The position numbers and the translations under genes are program-made. The notes under the pieces were generated by a model, which made no database searches, was not told where the DNA came from, and was given only the letters and a program-made list of their open reading frames with translations. From contig CANTUV010000012.1 in the NCBI GenBank assembly GCA_947685225.1, positions 1,922,001 to 1,986,000 of the forward strand: a stretch of 64,000 bases of DNA. The letters are read 5' to 3'. Shown piece after piece: positions 12,560 through 24,835 of the stretch; position 1 is the stretch's first letter; each line of letters opens with the position of its first letter. This DNA comes from Garcia nutans (lineage: Eukaryota > Streptophyta > Magnoliopsida > Malpighiales > Euphorbiaceae).

Positions 12560-14310
12560 GAGGTTGCCTTAATCATAACCATATCACCTTTTTGGGAAAG
12601 TTGATCATTTGGTGTAAGGTTAAAGCGACTCATCCCAACTTGTGGAACCAGGGTCATCCTAACAATATGGTAAAAGTAACAGGGCTGTTTATGACAGTGA
12701 AAACCACCTCACTTTTAATGGTCGATGTTGATCTTGGTAGTGAAAGTTCCCTCAGCTTCCCTTCTTATATCATCATTAGCTCGAATGACTAAATCTGAGG
12801 GTTGCAGCTCCTCCTTCTTGATTCCTAGGAAGGTTAACAATTTGGAAGGTAGAACATTGATGGCTGACCCATCATCCACCATAGCATGTGGTCCATGTCC
12901 CCTTGATTTTAGCTTGTATATAAAGCGGCTTGTTATGGTCCTTCCCCTCTATAGGTAGATCTTTGTCACAAAATGTGATTAAGCCACTTGTCTTATTAAC
13001 AAGGTAGATTACCACATCCTCAGGCATTGCTAATGTCAAAATACATTGCCCATCTAATGCCTTTATTACTGTTTCTCGATGTTATTTTGATGACATAAGT
13101 AGCTCTCATGTACTAATGTTGGCCCAAGATTTCTTAAGTTGTTTAAGGACCAAGGTCTCATCTTCCTCTGTCTTCCTTTTGCCTCATGTGTGGTTTAGCC
13201 TCCAATTCAGCTCCTCAATCAAATTCACCACTTCTAGATATTCCTTAGATCTCTTCTATGTTTTTATCTTGGAATTCCAACTTTCTCTAACATTGTTGGT
13301 CTTTGTGGGCTCATCATCACTTATCTCATCCCAGAAAGAGGGTCCATCTTCAAGCCGACTTTCTTTACTACCATCCCATATGTCAATGATAACAATTGAA
13401 GGGACTATGTAGAAAGATTGGAGCATAAATTCTTCACTTACGCCTGACTCAATTATAAATAAGTTCTTAGGAGGTGGAACTGTACCACGCTTGGGCAATG
13501 GGTTATGCTTTGTAATGGGCTTGCTTTTCTCAGGAGCCACCAATATGCCATCATGCTTAAAGTGGATGCACTTATCTATATCATGACTAGCTCCTTGATG
13601 AAATTCACAGTATGTGTTCATGTTCAGCTTAAGGGAATGGGTCATGCACCTTCTTCAGAGTCAAAGGCTTTAACAGTCCTTTCTCAAGTATCTTAAATAA
13701 GGGCTTCTTGAAATAAGAAAATTTGCAATTTTGAATTGCATGTGCATCAACTAGTTCCACCACATGGTTATTACTGTTATTGGGCCTGGCCTGACTTTAA
13801 AAACTAGGCTTCTTTCTACCTTCTACATCTTTAACATTTAGGTGTGCATCACACACATTAGTGAAAGCCTTCAATGGCATGTATTGAATCTTGTTGGTGA
13901 TGTAGGGTAGGGCATTGTTTACCATAATCTAGATTTGGTCCCTCTCAAGGGGCACTACTATCATCTGAGCTGCCTTTTCGCTCCATCTTGTTAGGTAATA
14001 TGCAAAAGACTCATTACTCTTTTACTTGGAGAGCTCAAGGTCATGTAGGATCATCTCTATGCTGGTATTGTATGTGTATTGCTTCAAAAAGGCCTTGCCT
14101 AGCTCCCTTCATTCATTCATGTTGGGCTTGGCAAGCCCATGATACTAAGTTGTTGTAGGTTCTTCTAAAAATAGAGGAAAGAGACGAGTCACTTGACTTT
14201 CTATAAGGCTGATGGTGGTCATCATGGCCACATACTACCTCATATGCATTTTAGGGTTACCATTTCCATTGAACTTGCTAAGGCTCGGCATCTTGAACTT
14301 GGCTAGTAAT
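12560..14310 (-). pseudogene. gag-protease relic of a minus-strand Tat/Ogre-like element
   Basis: Reading leftwards from 14310, the minus strand gives KFKMPSLSKFNGNGNP (start of the gag domain), then a gag body, then YCEFHQGASHDIDKCIHFKH near 13600, a degenerate zinc-knuckle-like segment typical of Tat gag. Further left come LITFCDKDLPIEGKDHNKPL and the retropepsin motif VDDGSAINVLP at about 12880, the usual D-G-S/A active-site region. Several stops and frameshifts are present. No reverse transcriptase, RNase H or integrase follows; the reading ends near 12560. The 5' part of the same gag continues at 36826-37247, because a 22.5-kb nested insertion separates the two pieces. Confidence 0.75.
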
Positions 14311-16510
14311 TATTAGGTTTCCATGGATATCAAATATAATCATATGCAACAGAATAAATAAATATAATCCATGAAGACATACCAGGATCCATGTTTTTCA
14401 TTTAAATAAGAGGAAAAGTTAACTTATCTTACCTTTTGCCTTGAAGTTTGATCCTTTCTTTTTAATAGGTGAATTGATCACCAGGTGTTACAAGACACAA
14501 AGACCTTCTGTGGTATCTATACGAATGAATTGAACCAAAAACGGGTGGCTATGTGCTAGCACTCTCTTTTGAAGACTCTCTTCAGAAAATAATGAGTAAT
14601 CTCTTTTGTGTTTTCTCTTAAACTTAAGTAAAAATTTTTAACTAATGGGAATATAACATATATATAGCCTTTATAGGTGAATCTGTTAGAGTTTTTAAAT
14701 CCTAACCCTATTTGAATTTGATTTTATTAATTATCTTCAATAGTGAATAAATAATATATTCATATATATCTGATATATAAATATATAATTCAAAATTCTC
14801 CTAAATCCTTTAAAAAACAGAATACCTATATATACATTTATTTTCCCATTAGGTTTTCTTAACCATTAATAAAAATAATTATGCATATTTAAAATAATTA
14901 TATAATTATATATATCATTACAAAAATAAAATATTTTAATTTCTATAATATTTTGAAAAATGTATTTAAAAGAACATAGAGTAATTTTGTCTATTTTAAT
15001 TCATTCTTTGTGTGTGATCCTGTAGGTTCACTTAATATTAGCAATGGCTTAAACAATTATTTTAAGCCTATAAATCATAAGCTGCCTCTAGCAAGACATT
15101 ATGACTGCTCAATTAAGACAAGAATAGAGATGCAACTAACCTTAATTCACAAAAAGATATTTAGTCCTTTTGTTACACTATATCTTAGATCAATAAGAAG
15201 GCATGGAATATGTCATCTTTATATTGATTAATTAAAATTTTCTTGATTCCCTAGCAGATTGACTTAATGAATAATATTAACAACTCTTATTAATTTATTT
15301 GAACATGGCCATGCATATTTCTCGGTCTTACTTGTTAAGAGGCTTAGAGATATCTCTCTCAAGATATGAGAGGGACAAATCTCATTTAGGTCATCTATAT
15401 CCCTCTCCATAACTCATTAAATGTCCAATAATAATCCTTATTAAATCTATTTAAAGATAAAATAAAATAATGTCAAAACATAAAATTCCTTATGTAGGGA
15501 ACTATAGTGTAACACCTCCTGACATTTCTCTCAGAAAAATGTCACAAGACACTACTCAATACACTAAATAATTCTAAAATAAACTAGTGTCCAATTCCTT
15601 GCAAACTTAAATAACAATCCGACTAAAAATTTTGGCAGAATTTCCTTAGCAATCATCACTATCTAAAAATTCAGCATTCTAACACAACCTGCAGAAAAAT
15701 AAACACTTCTAAATTCCATTTAACTAATCCAACTCCAACAAATTTAATATCAATCACAAACTAAAATAAATCATATATACAAATAAGTATGTGAATATAA
15801 ATATATATATATAATATTATCCAAACTAGTAATCGTTCATTAAATCTTACAACTCCAAATTCAATATATACATATATTCCATCTCATTTATAATTAATAC
15901 GATACTCAAATTTTTCTAAAATAAATTATAAAATGTATACATTCCTCATTATTAGCCAAAATTATACATTTATTATTTACATTACAATATCGCTATGTGA
16001 ATTGTAATTAAAAATATTTAACACAAAATTATTATAATAAAACACCTCATGTATTGCAATTGATTTGTGAAATCTTAGCTCTTCAATTAATAACACTGTT
16101 TTGGTTCATCTTATCTGTGTGTCAGGAAAATCTAATATGCTAAGCTTATTGCTTAGTGGTGCTTATATTTTCTTAATTTGCCACTTAATATTAAAAGAAG
16201 ACAATTACAATAATAAAAACATTAAATCTCAAATATTTCTATTCCAACTTATTTCTTAAGTAATAAAATAAATAAAAAAATAAAAAATAAAATAATCTTA
16301 TTGTAATTGTTTATTAGAAGTATTACTGTTCTTTGCACTATTTACATACTCACATTTCACATTCAATTTAATTAAATAAGATATAACTATAATACATTTA
16401 TTTATTAATTTTTGCAACAATCAACTTTGCAATTATAATAATTATATTTTCAACTTACAATTTATATTTTTTATTCACAGTTTGTATTTTCCATTTACAA
16501 ATTATATTAT

Positions 16511-18137
16511 TGTGAGCGAGAATTTTTGCTCCTATTCCTACATGAAATGATCCTTGCAACTTCGGTACTATTAGGCTCAGGGTCTTAGAGAATACGGGCC
16601 TAAATTCAGAGAAAATGAAGTCACCACCAGGACGACCCTAAAAAAATAGAAAGGGATAGATGACTCAATTCTCAAGGAATCCTGAACCCCTCACTGGGTT
16701 CAGAAAGTTGGGTACGCATGGGGAAGGTGAGAAATGACCCAGCATCCCCATGATGCCTGGTTTTTAGAACCAGCCTCCTTTACAGGTCTAAATATTATTG
16801 AATTTTTAAACATTATAATATTATTCATGCTACATAGAATTATTAATAAAATAGATTCATTCATAAAATAAGATAAAATAATATATCACAAAGTAATGCG
16901 GGTACTCATCCTAGGATGAAAATGTACCCTTACAATCCTTAAATATTCATACGAATAAATAAAATAGGACACCCACTATTTGGTGAAAACGCGTCCCTTA
17001 CAATTATCCCAAAGTCCATGAAATAAATTGAATAACAAACTAATTAAATAAGACACCTACATAATGTGGAAACATGCCTTTTACATCCTTAAAATCAAAA
17101 CAATTAACCGAACATGATTAAACTAAAACAATTAACCAAACATGATTAAACCATTCAAACATCCATATAAAATAATTAATTTAAATATATAATCAACCAT
17201 CAAACAATAAGATATAAACTTTAACCAAATTAGGGTTCCATTAGACAAATATAGGGTTTGTTTCCATAAATTAAGGTTAAATTATAAATTTAAGGTAAGA
17301 ATTAGGGTTTCATAAAATAAACTAGAATTTTGGATCAAAACATGCAAGTTTAGGGTTAGAACACACAAACTAGATTAAAACATGTAAACTTAGGATTTTA
17401 GAATATAAACTAAAGCTAAATATGTAAACTATAATTGCCACAATACAATAAGAAACTCATACAATATTAGGGTTTTATAAGATAAACTAACACATATAAG
17501 CTAAGGCTTAAGATGTAACTAAGGTCCTATAATATGATTCTAAGTTATAAAACAGAATTAGGGTTCTGGATTCAAAGTAAGGGTTTATTGATCCTTTAAT
17601 TAATTTTAGGTTTGAACCTATTGCTTACTGTAAAATAACTTATAAAACCATATATATAATTTTGGTAATACAATGAATAAAATATTGAAGATAACCAATC
17701 AATTCAATTTGTAATTTGGCAACCAGTGAATTATGTATTGAAGTTAATCAATAAATTCAATTAAATTGGTTAGTAGGAATTATACCTGCATCGTCGGCTA
17801 CTCCAAGGTAAGTTTACTGAACCAAGCTTGATTGCATGGATTGCCTGGATAAAGTGAAATCTTGGCTGATGCTTTGATGATCAATGGACGAATAGATATT
17901 CTAGGCTACTGTCTTTTATTTTGCTCTTTCCATGTTTTCTTTTAATTCTAGTTGCTCAAGAATCTTAAAACCCAATTTGTTCCCCCTCCTCTCTGCGCTT
18001 TTAATAATGTATTTATAGGTAAAATAGTTCAATTAAAACCCTAATCTCTGCTTCTCTGAAGGCCTTTAGAAGTTGAGTCTAATTAGGAAGCTTAATTTGT
18101 CCCCAAACCACATTTAAAACCAATTTAAAAGACCCAT
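16511..18137 (-). mobile_element. left LTR segment A, truncated
   Basis: It matches the right LTR (26936 onward) closely: shared runs such as aataagataaaa, gaaacatgcctttta and the tail tttaaaagacccat. It stops at cccat (18133-18137), exactly where the first hairpin starts in the right LTR; the remaining roughly 290 bp including hairpins and the GGGTCTACA end are absent. LTR B abuts it directly. A TATA-like ctataaata (minus strand) lies near 18010. Confidence 0.8.
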
Positions 18138-20396
18138 TGTGAGCGGGGATTTTTGCCCCCACTCCCATGTGGAATGGTTCTTACGACTTCAACACTATTA
18201 TGCTCAGGGCTTTAGAGAACACGAGCCTAAATCCAAAGAAAATGGAGTCACCACCCGGATGGGCCTGGAAAAGAAAGGGGTGGATGACTCGATTCCTAAG
18301 GAATCCCTAACCCCCTAATGGGTTCAAAAAGTTGAGTACGCGTGGAAAAAGTGAGAATGACCCAGCACCCCCACAGTGCCCGATTCATTGGAACCGGCCT
18401 CCTTTTTAGGCCTAAATATTATAAAGTTCTTAGTTATTATGATACTATCCATACTACATGTGAATATTAAAATAAAACTTCATTATATTAAAATCAAAAT
18501 AATGTTCAAAACAAAACAATAAAGATGCACCCATACAAGATGGAAACATGCCCTTACAACCATGTCCAATATCTAAAATAAAACAAAATGCATAGTACAC
18601 CCACCAAAAGGTGGAAACGTGCCCTTTACATTAATCCAAACTTTAAAATAATTTAAATTACATTAAAGTCAAATAATGAGGTACCCACAAAGTGAAAACA
18701 TACCTCTTACAATTCTTGAAACCAAAATAAACCAATAAAATAACATTCTACCATTCATCATAAATAAGAGTGAACCATTCATTATGAATCATCCATCAAA
18801 CAAATCATTGATCATAAACATATAATAAACTAAATAATCAAAATTAGGGTTCAAGCTTAAATAGATTATTAAATGTACACAATTAGGGTTTAAACCTTAA
18901 ATTAGGGCTTGTACGATTCTAAATGCAAAATTAGGGTTTTGGGATGGAAAACTAGGGTTACGGTTTAGAAATTAGGGTTTTAAGGTTTTAAATTGGAAAT
19001 TAGGATTTTAAAGTTAATGTTTGGAAAATTAGGATTTTGGTATTTGGAACTAGGGTTTTAGGAAAATATGATTAGGTTTTTGGTTTTTAGGAAAGCAAAG
19101 TTACTGTTTTGGTTTGAGAAAACAAGGTTTAGGGTTTTAAGGTTTTTAGAAGAATAGATCTAGGCTTTTTAGAAAAAAATAGGATTAAGGTTTCAAAGTT
19201 TTGAAAACTGGTTTGAGGGTTTTAAGATTTAAAAACTGGTTTTGGAATTTTAGGATTTAAAAACTGGTTTAGGGTTTTGAAGTTTTAAGAGACAGGTTAC
19301 TGGGCCATTAGGGTTTTAAGAATATTTTAATTACTGTGACATCTAAACTTTGGTTTAAACAAATTATTTTGAAATTCAATTAAATGGTTTAATGGACAAT
19401 AAACACACTGTCACAGAAATCAATTAAAACTAATATGAATCATGTTTAAGTAAGTGGATTATTGAGTTATGCCTACTGAAATATTTTTATAAAAGTTTAG
19501 GAACAAATTAAAACAATGAAACAAAGATAGGTGAATTGTCGTAAGCTTAAAACAAATTGGATAAAGGATTGCAAACATTCATTGTTGGTTCCACCAATAT
19601 TTCACGTTGATCAAGCCTTATATTTGTACCAGTAGTAAAATCTTGGTTGAACAAGATGGAGAGAAATGTCCTCTACCTTCTTGGTTTGGATAGTTTGATG
19701 TCTTTGCTCACTCAATCTTTGATACTGTTAGGGTTTAATGCTTGTTGTTTTGGTTATGGCTGGTTGCTTGATAGTTGCTGCCTCCGGATGCTTATTTTAG
19801 CCCCTGTATTTATAAGAAAATACTAGGTTAAATTCTATTAAATGAGTATCAGTTTCCTGTTTAATCATGGTTTTATCTGAGGCATATCGAATTAAAATAA
19901 TTTGAATTCGTGATAAATCATGACCATATCGAACTAAAACAGACTGATTTTGAGGTAAAACCTGACCAGATCAAACTAAAACCGATTGAATTCGATGTGG
20001 ACAAGGTACATATCAAACTGGGCATGCCCTAGTTTGATATGGATGCCCATATCGAACTAGGCTTGCCCTAGTTCGATATGGATGCCCATATCAAACTGGG
20101 CAAGCCATAGTTCGATATGGATAAGGTCCACATCGAACTGGGCAGACCTAGTTCGACATGTATGATCTAATATCAAACTAAAATGGGTTTCAGACTATTT
20201 TTTAAGTTTTAACACTCGCTTTCAGACCGTTTCAAAGTCTTAAAAACTAAACCAGACTCATTTAGGCCTTATAACAATTAGACCAATCAAAATAAAAGCT
20301 TAAAATAGGTTTAAGCCATTGAGAATGAACCGATATGTACTTAGGCCATCTTTAATTAAGAACGAACTAGCTTAGGGCCAAAATCAAGGGTCTACA
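18138..20396 (-). mobile_element. left LTR segment B, complete but of another subfamily
   Basis: In plus orientation it starts TGTGAGCGGGGATTTTTGCC and ends CAAGGGTCTACA. Length is 2259 bp. It is clearly related to LTRs A and C in the first 700 bp but differs in the rest. It adjoins the polypurine tract at 20397, so it occupies the 3' LTR position. The left neighbour cccat is not repeated at its right edge, so it is not a simple solo insertion. It contains telobox-like motifs (18840-19330), a TATA-like cttataaata (minus, near 19815) and four hairpins (20009-20160). Confidence 0.8.
20009..20160. repeat. array of four hairpins in LTR B
   Basis: Hairpins occupy 20009-20041, 20048-20080, 20087-20119 and 20129-20160, with starts 39, 39 and 42 bases apart. 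Arms are catatcgaactagg and ccctagttcgatatg with small changes from copy to copy. Confidence 0.9.
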
Positions 20397-20414
20397 GTTT
20401 GCCCCCTGCTTGAA
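20397..20414 (-). other. polypurine tract next to the 3' LTR
   Basis: On the minus strand agcagggggcaaac runs directly into TGTAGACCC, the LTR start. A G-rich purine block at this place is the normal plus-strand primer of LTR retrotransposons. This fixes LTR B in the 3' position of the element. Confidence 0.75.
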
Positions 20415-20459
20415 CGATCTTGAATTTATTCAGAGAGTGACAAGCAACATGAGTTTGAG

Positions 20460-20985
20460 CTGATTTTGGACACGGATAGGTTTTGGACCCGAGGTTGGAT
20501 AGGTTTGGGTACTTGGACCCGAGATTGGATTGATTTGGGTTCTCGACCCTGATTGGTTTAAGTTTTGGAACCAGATTGAGTTCTGGACTCAAAAATAATT
20601 TGGTCTGGACCCGAACTAGTTTAGGTTCTAGACCTGGATTGGTTTGGGTTCTGTACCAGGATTGAATTCAGGATTCAAAAATAATTTGGGTTTTCGATCT
20701 GAGTTGGTTTGGATTCTAAACCTGGATTGGTTTCTAGACTCAAAAATAATTTGGGTTATAGACTCAGATTAGTTTGGGTTCTGGACCCGGATTGAGTTCT
20801 GGACTCGAAAATGATTTGGATTATGGACCCGAGCTAGTTTGGGTTCTGGGCTCGGATTGGTTTGATTTTTGGACCCGGAATGAGTTCTGGACTCGAAAAT
20901 GATTTAGGTTCTGAACTCGAGCTGTTTGGGTTTTGGACCCAGATTGAGTTCTAGACTTGAAAATGATTTAGGTTTTGGACCCGGG
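20460..20985 (-). repeat. tandem repeats in the 3' untranslated region (about 21-bp subunits)
   Basis: A block with the cores ttctggactcaaaaataatt and tttgggttctggacccg is repeated. The marker actc(a/g)aaaa recurs at 20588, 20673, 20738, 20803, 20891 and 20955, that is intervals of 85, 65, 65, 88 and 64 bases, which fit three or four subunits of about 21 bases. Tat-lineage elements are known to carry variable satellites between coding region and 3' LTR. The frame at 20392-20592 is this repeat. Confidence 0.85.
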
Positions 20986-20989
20986 ATAC

Positions 20990-22020
20990 CTGCAAAAATT
21001 AATTATAATTAGTAAAATATTTTGTAAAAAATTTAGCTAATTTTCACTCTATCTGGATACATATATACTCTTGCCCCTTACATGGAAAAAATATTTTATG
21101 AGTATAAAAATATTTTTTAGACACGTACAAAAAGTATAGACCCATAATAAATATTTATTACTATGTTCTCGTGTGCTGTGTCTGAAAGTAAAAATTACTA
21201 AAAAGGTAAATTGCAGAACATGAATTATTGATAGGTAATAAGAAACATGAATAATTAAAAAGAGATAGGAGACATGTCTTTGTCTTTGACTTGGAATCAT
21301 GTGATTGTGTTTTTAACTTTTTTTTTTTTTTTAAATTGGAGACTTATCTTACAGATTCTATCTATAAAATGAACTGAAATGATTCATTCATTTTATCCGT
21401 TGCTTCAAAATTTTCAAGTTATCAGAAGAACATAAAAAAATTGCTCTCTTTTTCTTTGTATTATTTCAAAAAAATTTTAATCTTTCGAAGGAAATGGAAG
21501 TAAACCAACATGCATCTAGGACTTAACCGCACATGGATCCTGAATTATGTGCTTAGTTCAGAGATAGCGGGCTAGACCGAATTTCAATTCTAGCGGGGAT
21601 GCACCTCCACTGAAGTTCACACGAGAAAACACAGGCATTTATTATTTTCTTGAAGATATATTTTTCTTAATTTTTAATTTGTATAAATTTTACTGCTAAT
21701 TTATTATTTATACCTAATTAATTCTAAAAATAATGAGCCTAATCATGGGTGAAAGAAAAAAAACATGAAGTAGCTATTATGTGAAAAAAGAAAATTATTT
21801 AAATAGGCATATATATAAAAATAATAATACTAACATAAATGTGAAAGGCTGCAAAAGAGTTCATAGATGAATAAATGAAACAAAATATTAGTCATGATGC
21901 AAAAAAATACCAAAAAGAGAGTAAATGCAATGAGATAATAAAATTATTGAGGTGTTAAAAATAAGTTTTATGTGAAAATTTATATTTATAAATTTTTTTA
22001 TTTTTGAGAATAAGTATTAG
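20990..22020. other. AT-rich internal spacer of the Tat-like element
   Basis: Nothing recognisable; poly-T and poly-A runs, short frames only (including 21049-21300 on the minus strand). A complete element would carry protease to integrase on this side of gag, so a large deletion is likely. Confidence 0.5.
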
Positions 22021-22119
22021 GGGTGATATACTTACCTGGCTGGTCTTACCTTTATTGTGGCAGTTCGATAGTTGTGCGATTCATGGCAGTGGGAACATCC
22101 ATAAAGCCCGTGAATGGTA

Positions 22120-22345
22120 TGATTGAGTACCGTCTCCAGTTCGAAGGATATCAATGAATGTGGTTTTGAAGAATTTATACTACAGCTGCCTATCAGGGGA
22201 TACCAAATAGATAGAAGCGTAATACAGGCACTGGTCGAGCGGTGGATGGACACCACTCACACCTTTCATTTGCCTATTGGAGAGATGATGATTGGCCCGG
22301 TAGATTTTACTGCAATAACAGGCTTGAAATGCGATGGAATCGGTC
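22120..22345 (+). pseudogene. plant mobile domain (PMD, MAIN-like) fragment, antisense to gag
   Basis: The plus-strand frame reads ALVERWMDTTHTFHLPIGEM and then a segment containing MIGPVDFTAITGL and CDGIGRV. This is the diagnostic start of the PMD domain of MAIN/MAIL1 proteins and their transposon relatives (ALVERWRPETHTFHLPxGEMTITLxDVxxLxGLxxxG). About 70 residues are visible; the frame has a stop just upstream and no start codon that I trust. It is on the strand opposite to gag and lies between gag and the 3' LTR, where Tat-lineage elements are reported to carry antisense extra ORFs, some with this domain. The domain is abruptly replaced by gag sequence near 22340, so it is a remnant. Confidence 0.75.
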
Positions 22346-23900
22346 GAGTCCCAAAACTCACTCACCATACAAATTGCTACTTCTTTTCCAACTATATCTG
22401 GCTTCAACTTGCTAAGCACCACTTTTTCTTTGGTTGTCTCTCCATCTATATCTTGGAAAGAAAATAGCACAAATCTCTCATTCAAGCCTCTCCCGATCAT
22501 GAAAGTTGCTGGTGGTGGGACCCTGTTGAACCTTGGCAATGGATAATCCTTTTTGTTTGGCTTGTTAGGTTCAAGCAACTTTCCACTATCAATTAAATTT
22601 TGAATTTCATGTCTCAACCTCAAACACTTATCTGTCTCATGCCCTTGCATTTGGTGAAATTGGAAAATGCCTTGGCATCAAAATTAGGTGGTAAAGGATT
22701 TGGCAATGGGCATATAGCTAATGGCTGTAACAACCCCTTTTTCTGCAGCTTATTGAAAACCCAAGACAGTGGTTTGTGCAACTCTGAAAACTATCTTCTA
22801 CCACCTTGGCCAGTTGCATTAACATCGACTGCCTTTTGCGCGCTTTGATTGATAGACTGATAGTTCCCTTTCTCATTTCTTCTTGCAGAAAAGCGGTTCT
22901 TCTCTTTTTTCCACTCTTCAATTTGCAAACCGGCTTGAAGAAGATCCTTGAAATCTCTAATGAGTTTGTGAGATATTCTTTCACGAAGACTTGGCAATAC
23001 CCTTCTTACATTCATCCTAATATGATATGATTCATTAGGTCTTTTCTTGAGCAAAGCGGCCTTATTCCTCCACCTCTTCATATAGTCGACAAAATTCTCA
23101 TTCGACTTTTGTCTAATTGAATCAACCTCCATCAAAGTAATCTCCAACTCAGTATTGTACCCATATTGTTGGATGAAGGCCTTGTATAACAAATCCCAAC
23201 TCTTTTGCATACTATCTTCATTGAACCATTTTTGCACAACTGGATCCATTGAAAGCATGAAGTACCTTAGAGTTTAAGTCTTGATAGCTCAAGCAGACTG
23301 TATAGCAGTGATGTACTGCTTGACATGAAGATGAGGGATGCCAGTTTCATCGAACTTAGCAAATGATGGCATTTTGAACTTATAAGGGACCTCATCATCT
23401 TGTTCAAACATCTTGTCAACTTCCGACATCTCTTCAATTTTTAGCTTCTTCTCAAACTTTTTCTCTAGAGCAGCAATCATCTTCTCCACATCAGAAGCCT
23501 CGGTCTTTTCAACAATTGCCTTCGCGACAACCTTTGGCTCCTTCTCCTTATCTTGAGGATCTAGAAAGTACTAAGCCTAGTATTCATCATCATCCAAAAC
23601 CATCTTATCATCATCTAAGGCCACCTCACTGACCTTAGCCTTTCCTTTGTCATTCTGCTTCTTGGTGCTAGTAGAATCTTCAGCCGCATTTTCAAACATT
23701 GCAACCACTTGGGTTTTCATGGTCTCAGCCAAAACCCCCTTTAGTTCTTCCATCTTTATGTTGATTGAATGATCTATCATCCTTTGTATCTATTTTGGCT
23801 TCATTGCTTTTGGAGAGAAGCTAACTGATTCATTGCTGGATTCTACGTCACTGGCATAGGTCAGGTTATCATAGGCTCTTGAACTGCTATACTCTAGGGC
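22340..23900 (-). pseudogene. gag of the Tat/Ogre-like element
   Basis: Three minus-strand blocks in order: 23890-23577 acidic N-terminal region; 23489-23289 with a lysine/glutamate-rich coiled-coil-like stretch (EKKFEKKLKIEEMSEVDK) leading to YKFKMPSFAKFDETG; 23258-22791 the gag core (WNxxA-like KRWRNKAALLKK, then LRERISHKLIRDFKDLL); 22650-22340 with GHETDKCLRLRHEIQNLID, the Tat-type knuckle-like segment. Blocks are separated by stops or frameshifts near 23270, 23530 and 22700, so it is decayed but nearly complete. It makes the particle-forming protein in intact elements. Downstream pol is missing. Confidence 0.85.
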
Positions 23901-24835
23901 TGTGAGCCAGAAAAGATCAATGATATAAGGTACAATGCATATATGCATAGATGCATGGGTGCACAATCAAAAGAAAACAACAAAAGTAAGGATGTCCTTC
24001 CAACCTTATATCACCCACACACGAATGGCGAGCCCCTTTTTCTAGGTATATGGTCAACAAAATATCAACATGTGATATCTTATTTTTGAACAATTCTCTC
24101 AAATGGTTCACCAATAATTGTATTTTCAAACTTAGAAGTTAGTCCATGATAACTCCCATTAATTAGGTCTTAATCCATTGGGTCAGCAAAAGACTGCTTT
24201 TATGCTATATTGGACTAAAACTAAATTAAAAGGCTTATCATAAATAGATTTTCCCATTTGAAAAAGAAACCAATGATTCATACCACAAATAAGCCCATGA
24301 TTAATAAGTCTTAGTGTGCACTAGGCCTGTAATTGATTTTAAATATTCCATAATTGACCTAATTAGTTTTAAGCCCATTTAACAAAAGGTTTGTTAAAAA
24401 TGGTTTTGTTTCAAAGCAAATTGAGAAAAGATTTATTCAAAAATAGATTTTGGGCTTTTATACTTAGGCCATGAAGTAGAAAGAATTTTTTTGACTCATC
24501 TTGGAAAAAGGTTTTTATGTCCAAAGACCATTTGAAAAAATTTTGAAAATAGTTTTGGTCTTTTGGGCTTTTAAAAATTATTTTATTTTTGGGCTTACAA
24601 TATAATTAAGTCATATTATGAATGAAACAAACCAAATAAGCCATGATTCAAACTAAGATATATCAATCATTAGCCAAAGAGCAAACGGTTGGGTATAAAC
24701 CTAAGGGAAGTAACTAGGCCAACTATATAAGCCTTAGTTTTTGGGTTAAAAAGTTTAGGCTCTCATAGTAAGTATATACCTAAAGGTACAAGGTTATGAG
24801 TGGTTATGCCATGCTCTTCTCTCATTCCCGTTTTC
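23900..24835 (-). other. leader, copy 1 of a tandem duplication
   Basis: No gene. This AT-rich leader lies upstream of gag copy 1 and is repeated at 25830-26760 with scattered changes. Shared markers include cacccacacacgaatg (24009 and 25929), tccatgataactcccattaa (about 24145 and 26064) and gagtggttatgccatgctc (about 24797 and 26733). Confidence 0.8.

Noticed and set aside
22123..22467. Whole 114-residue plus-strand frame as one PMD protein
   Set aside because: Only the part up to about 22345 has PMD similarity; the rest is the antisense of gag.
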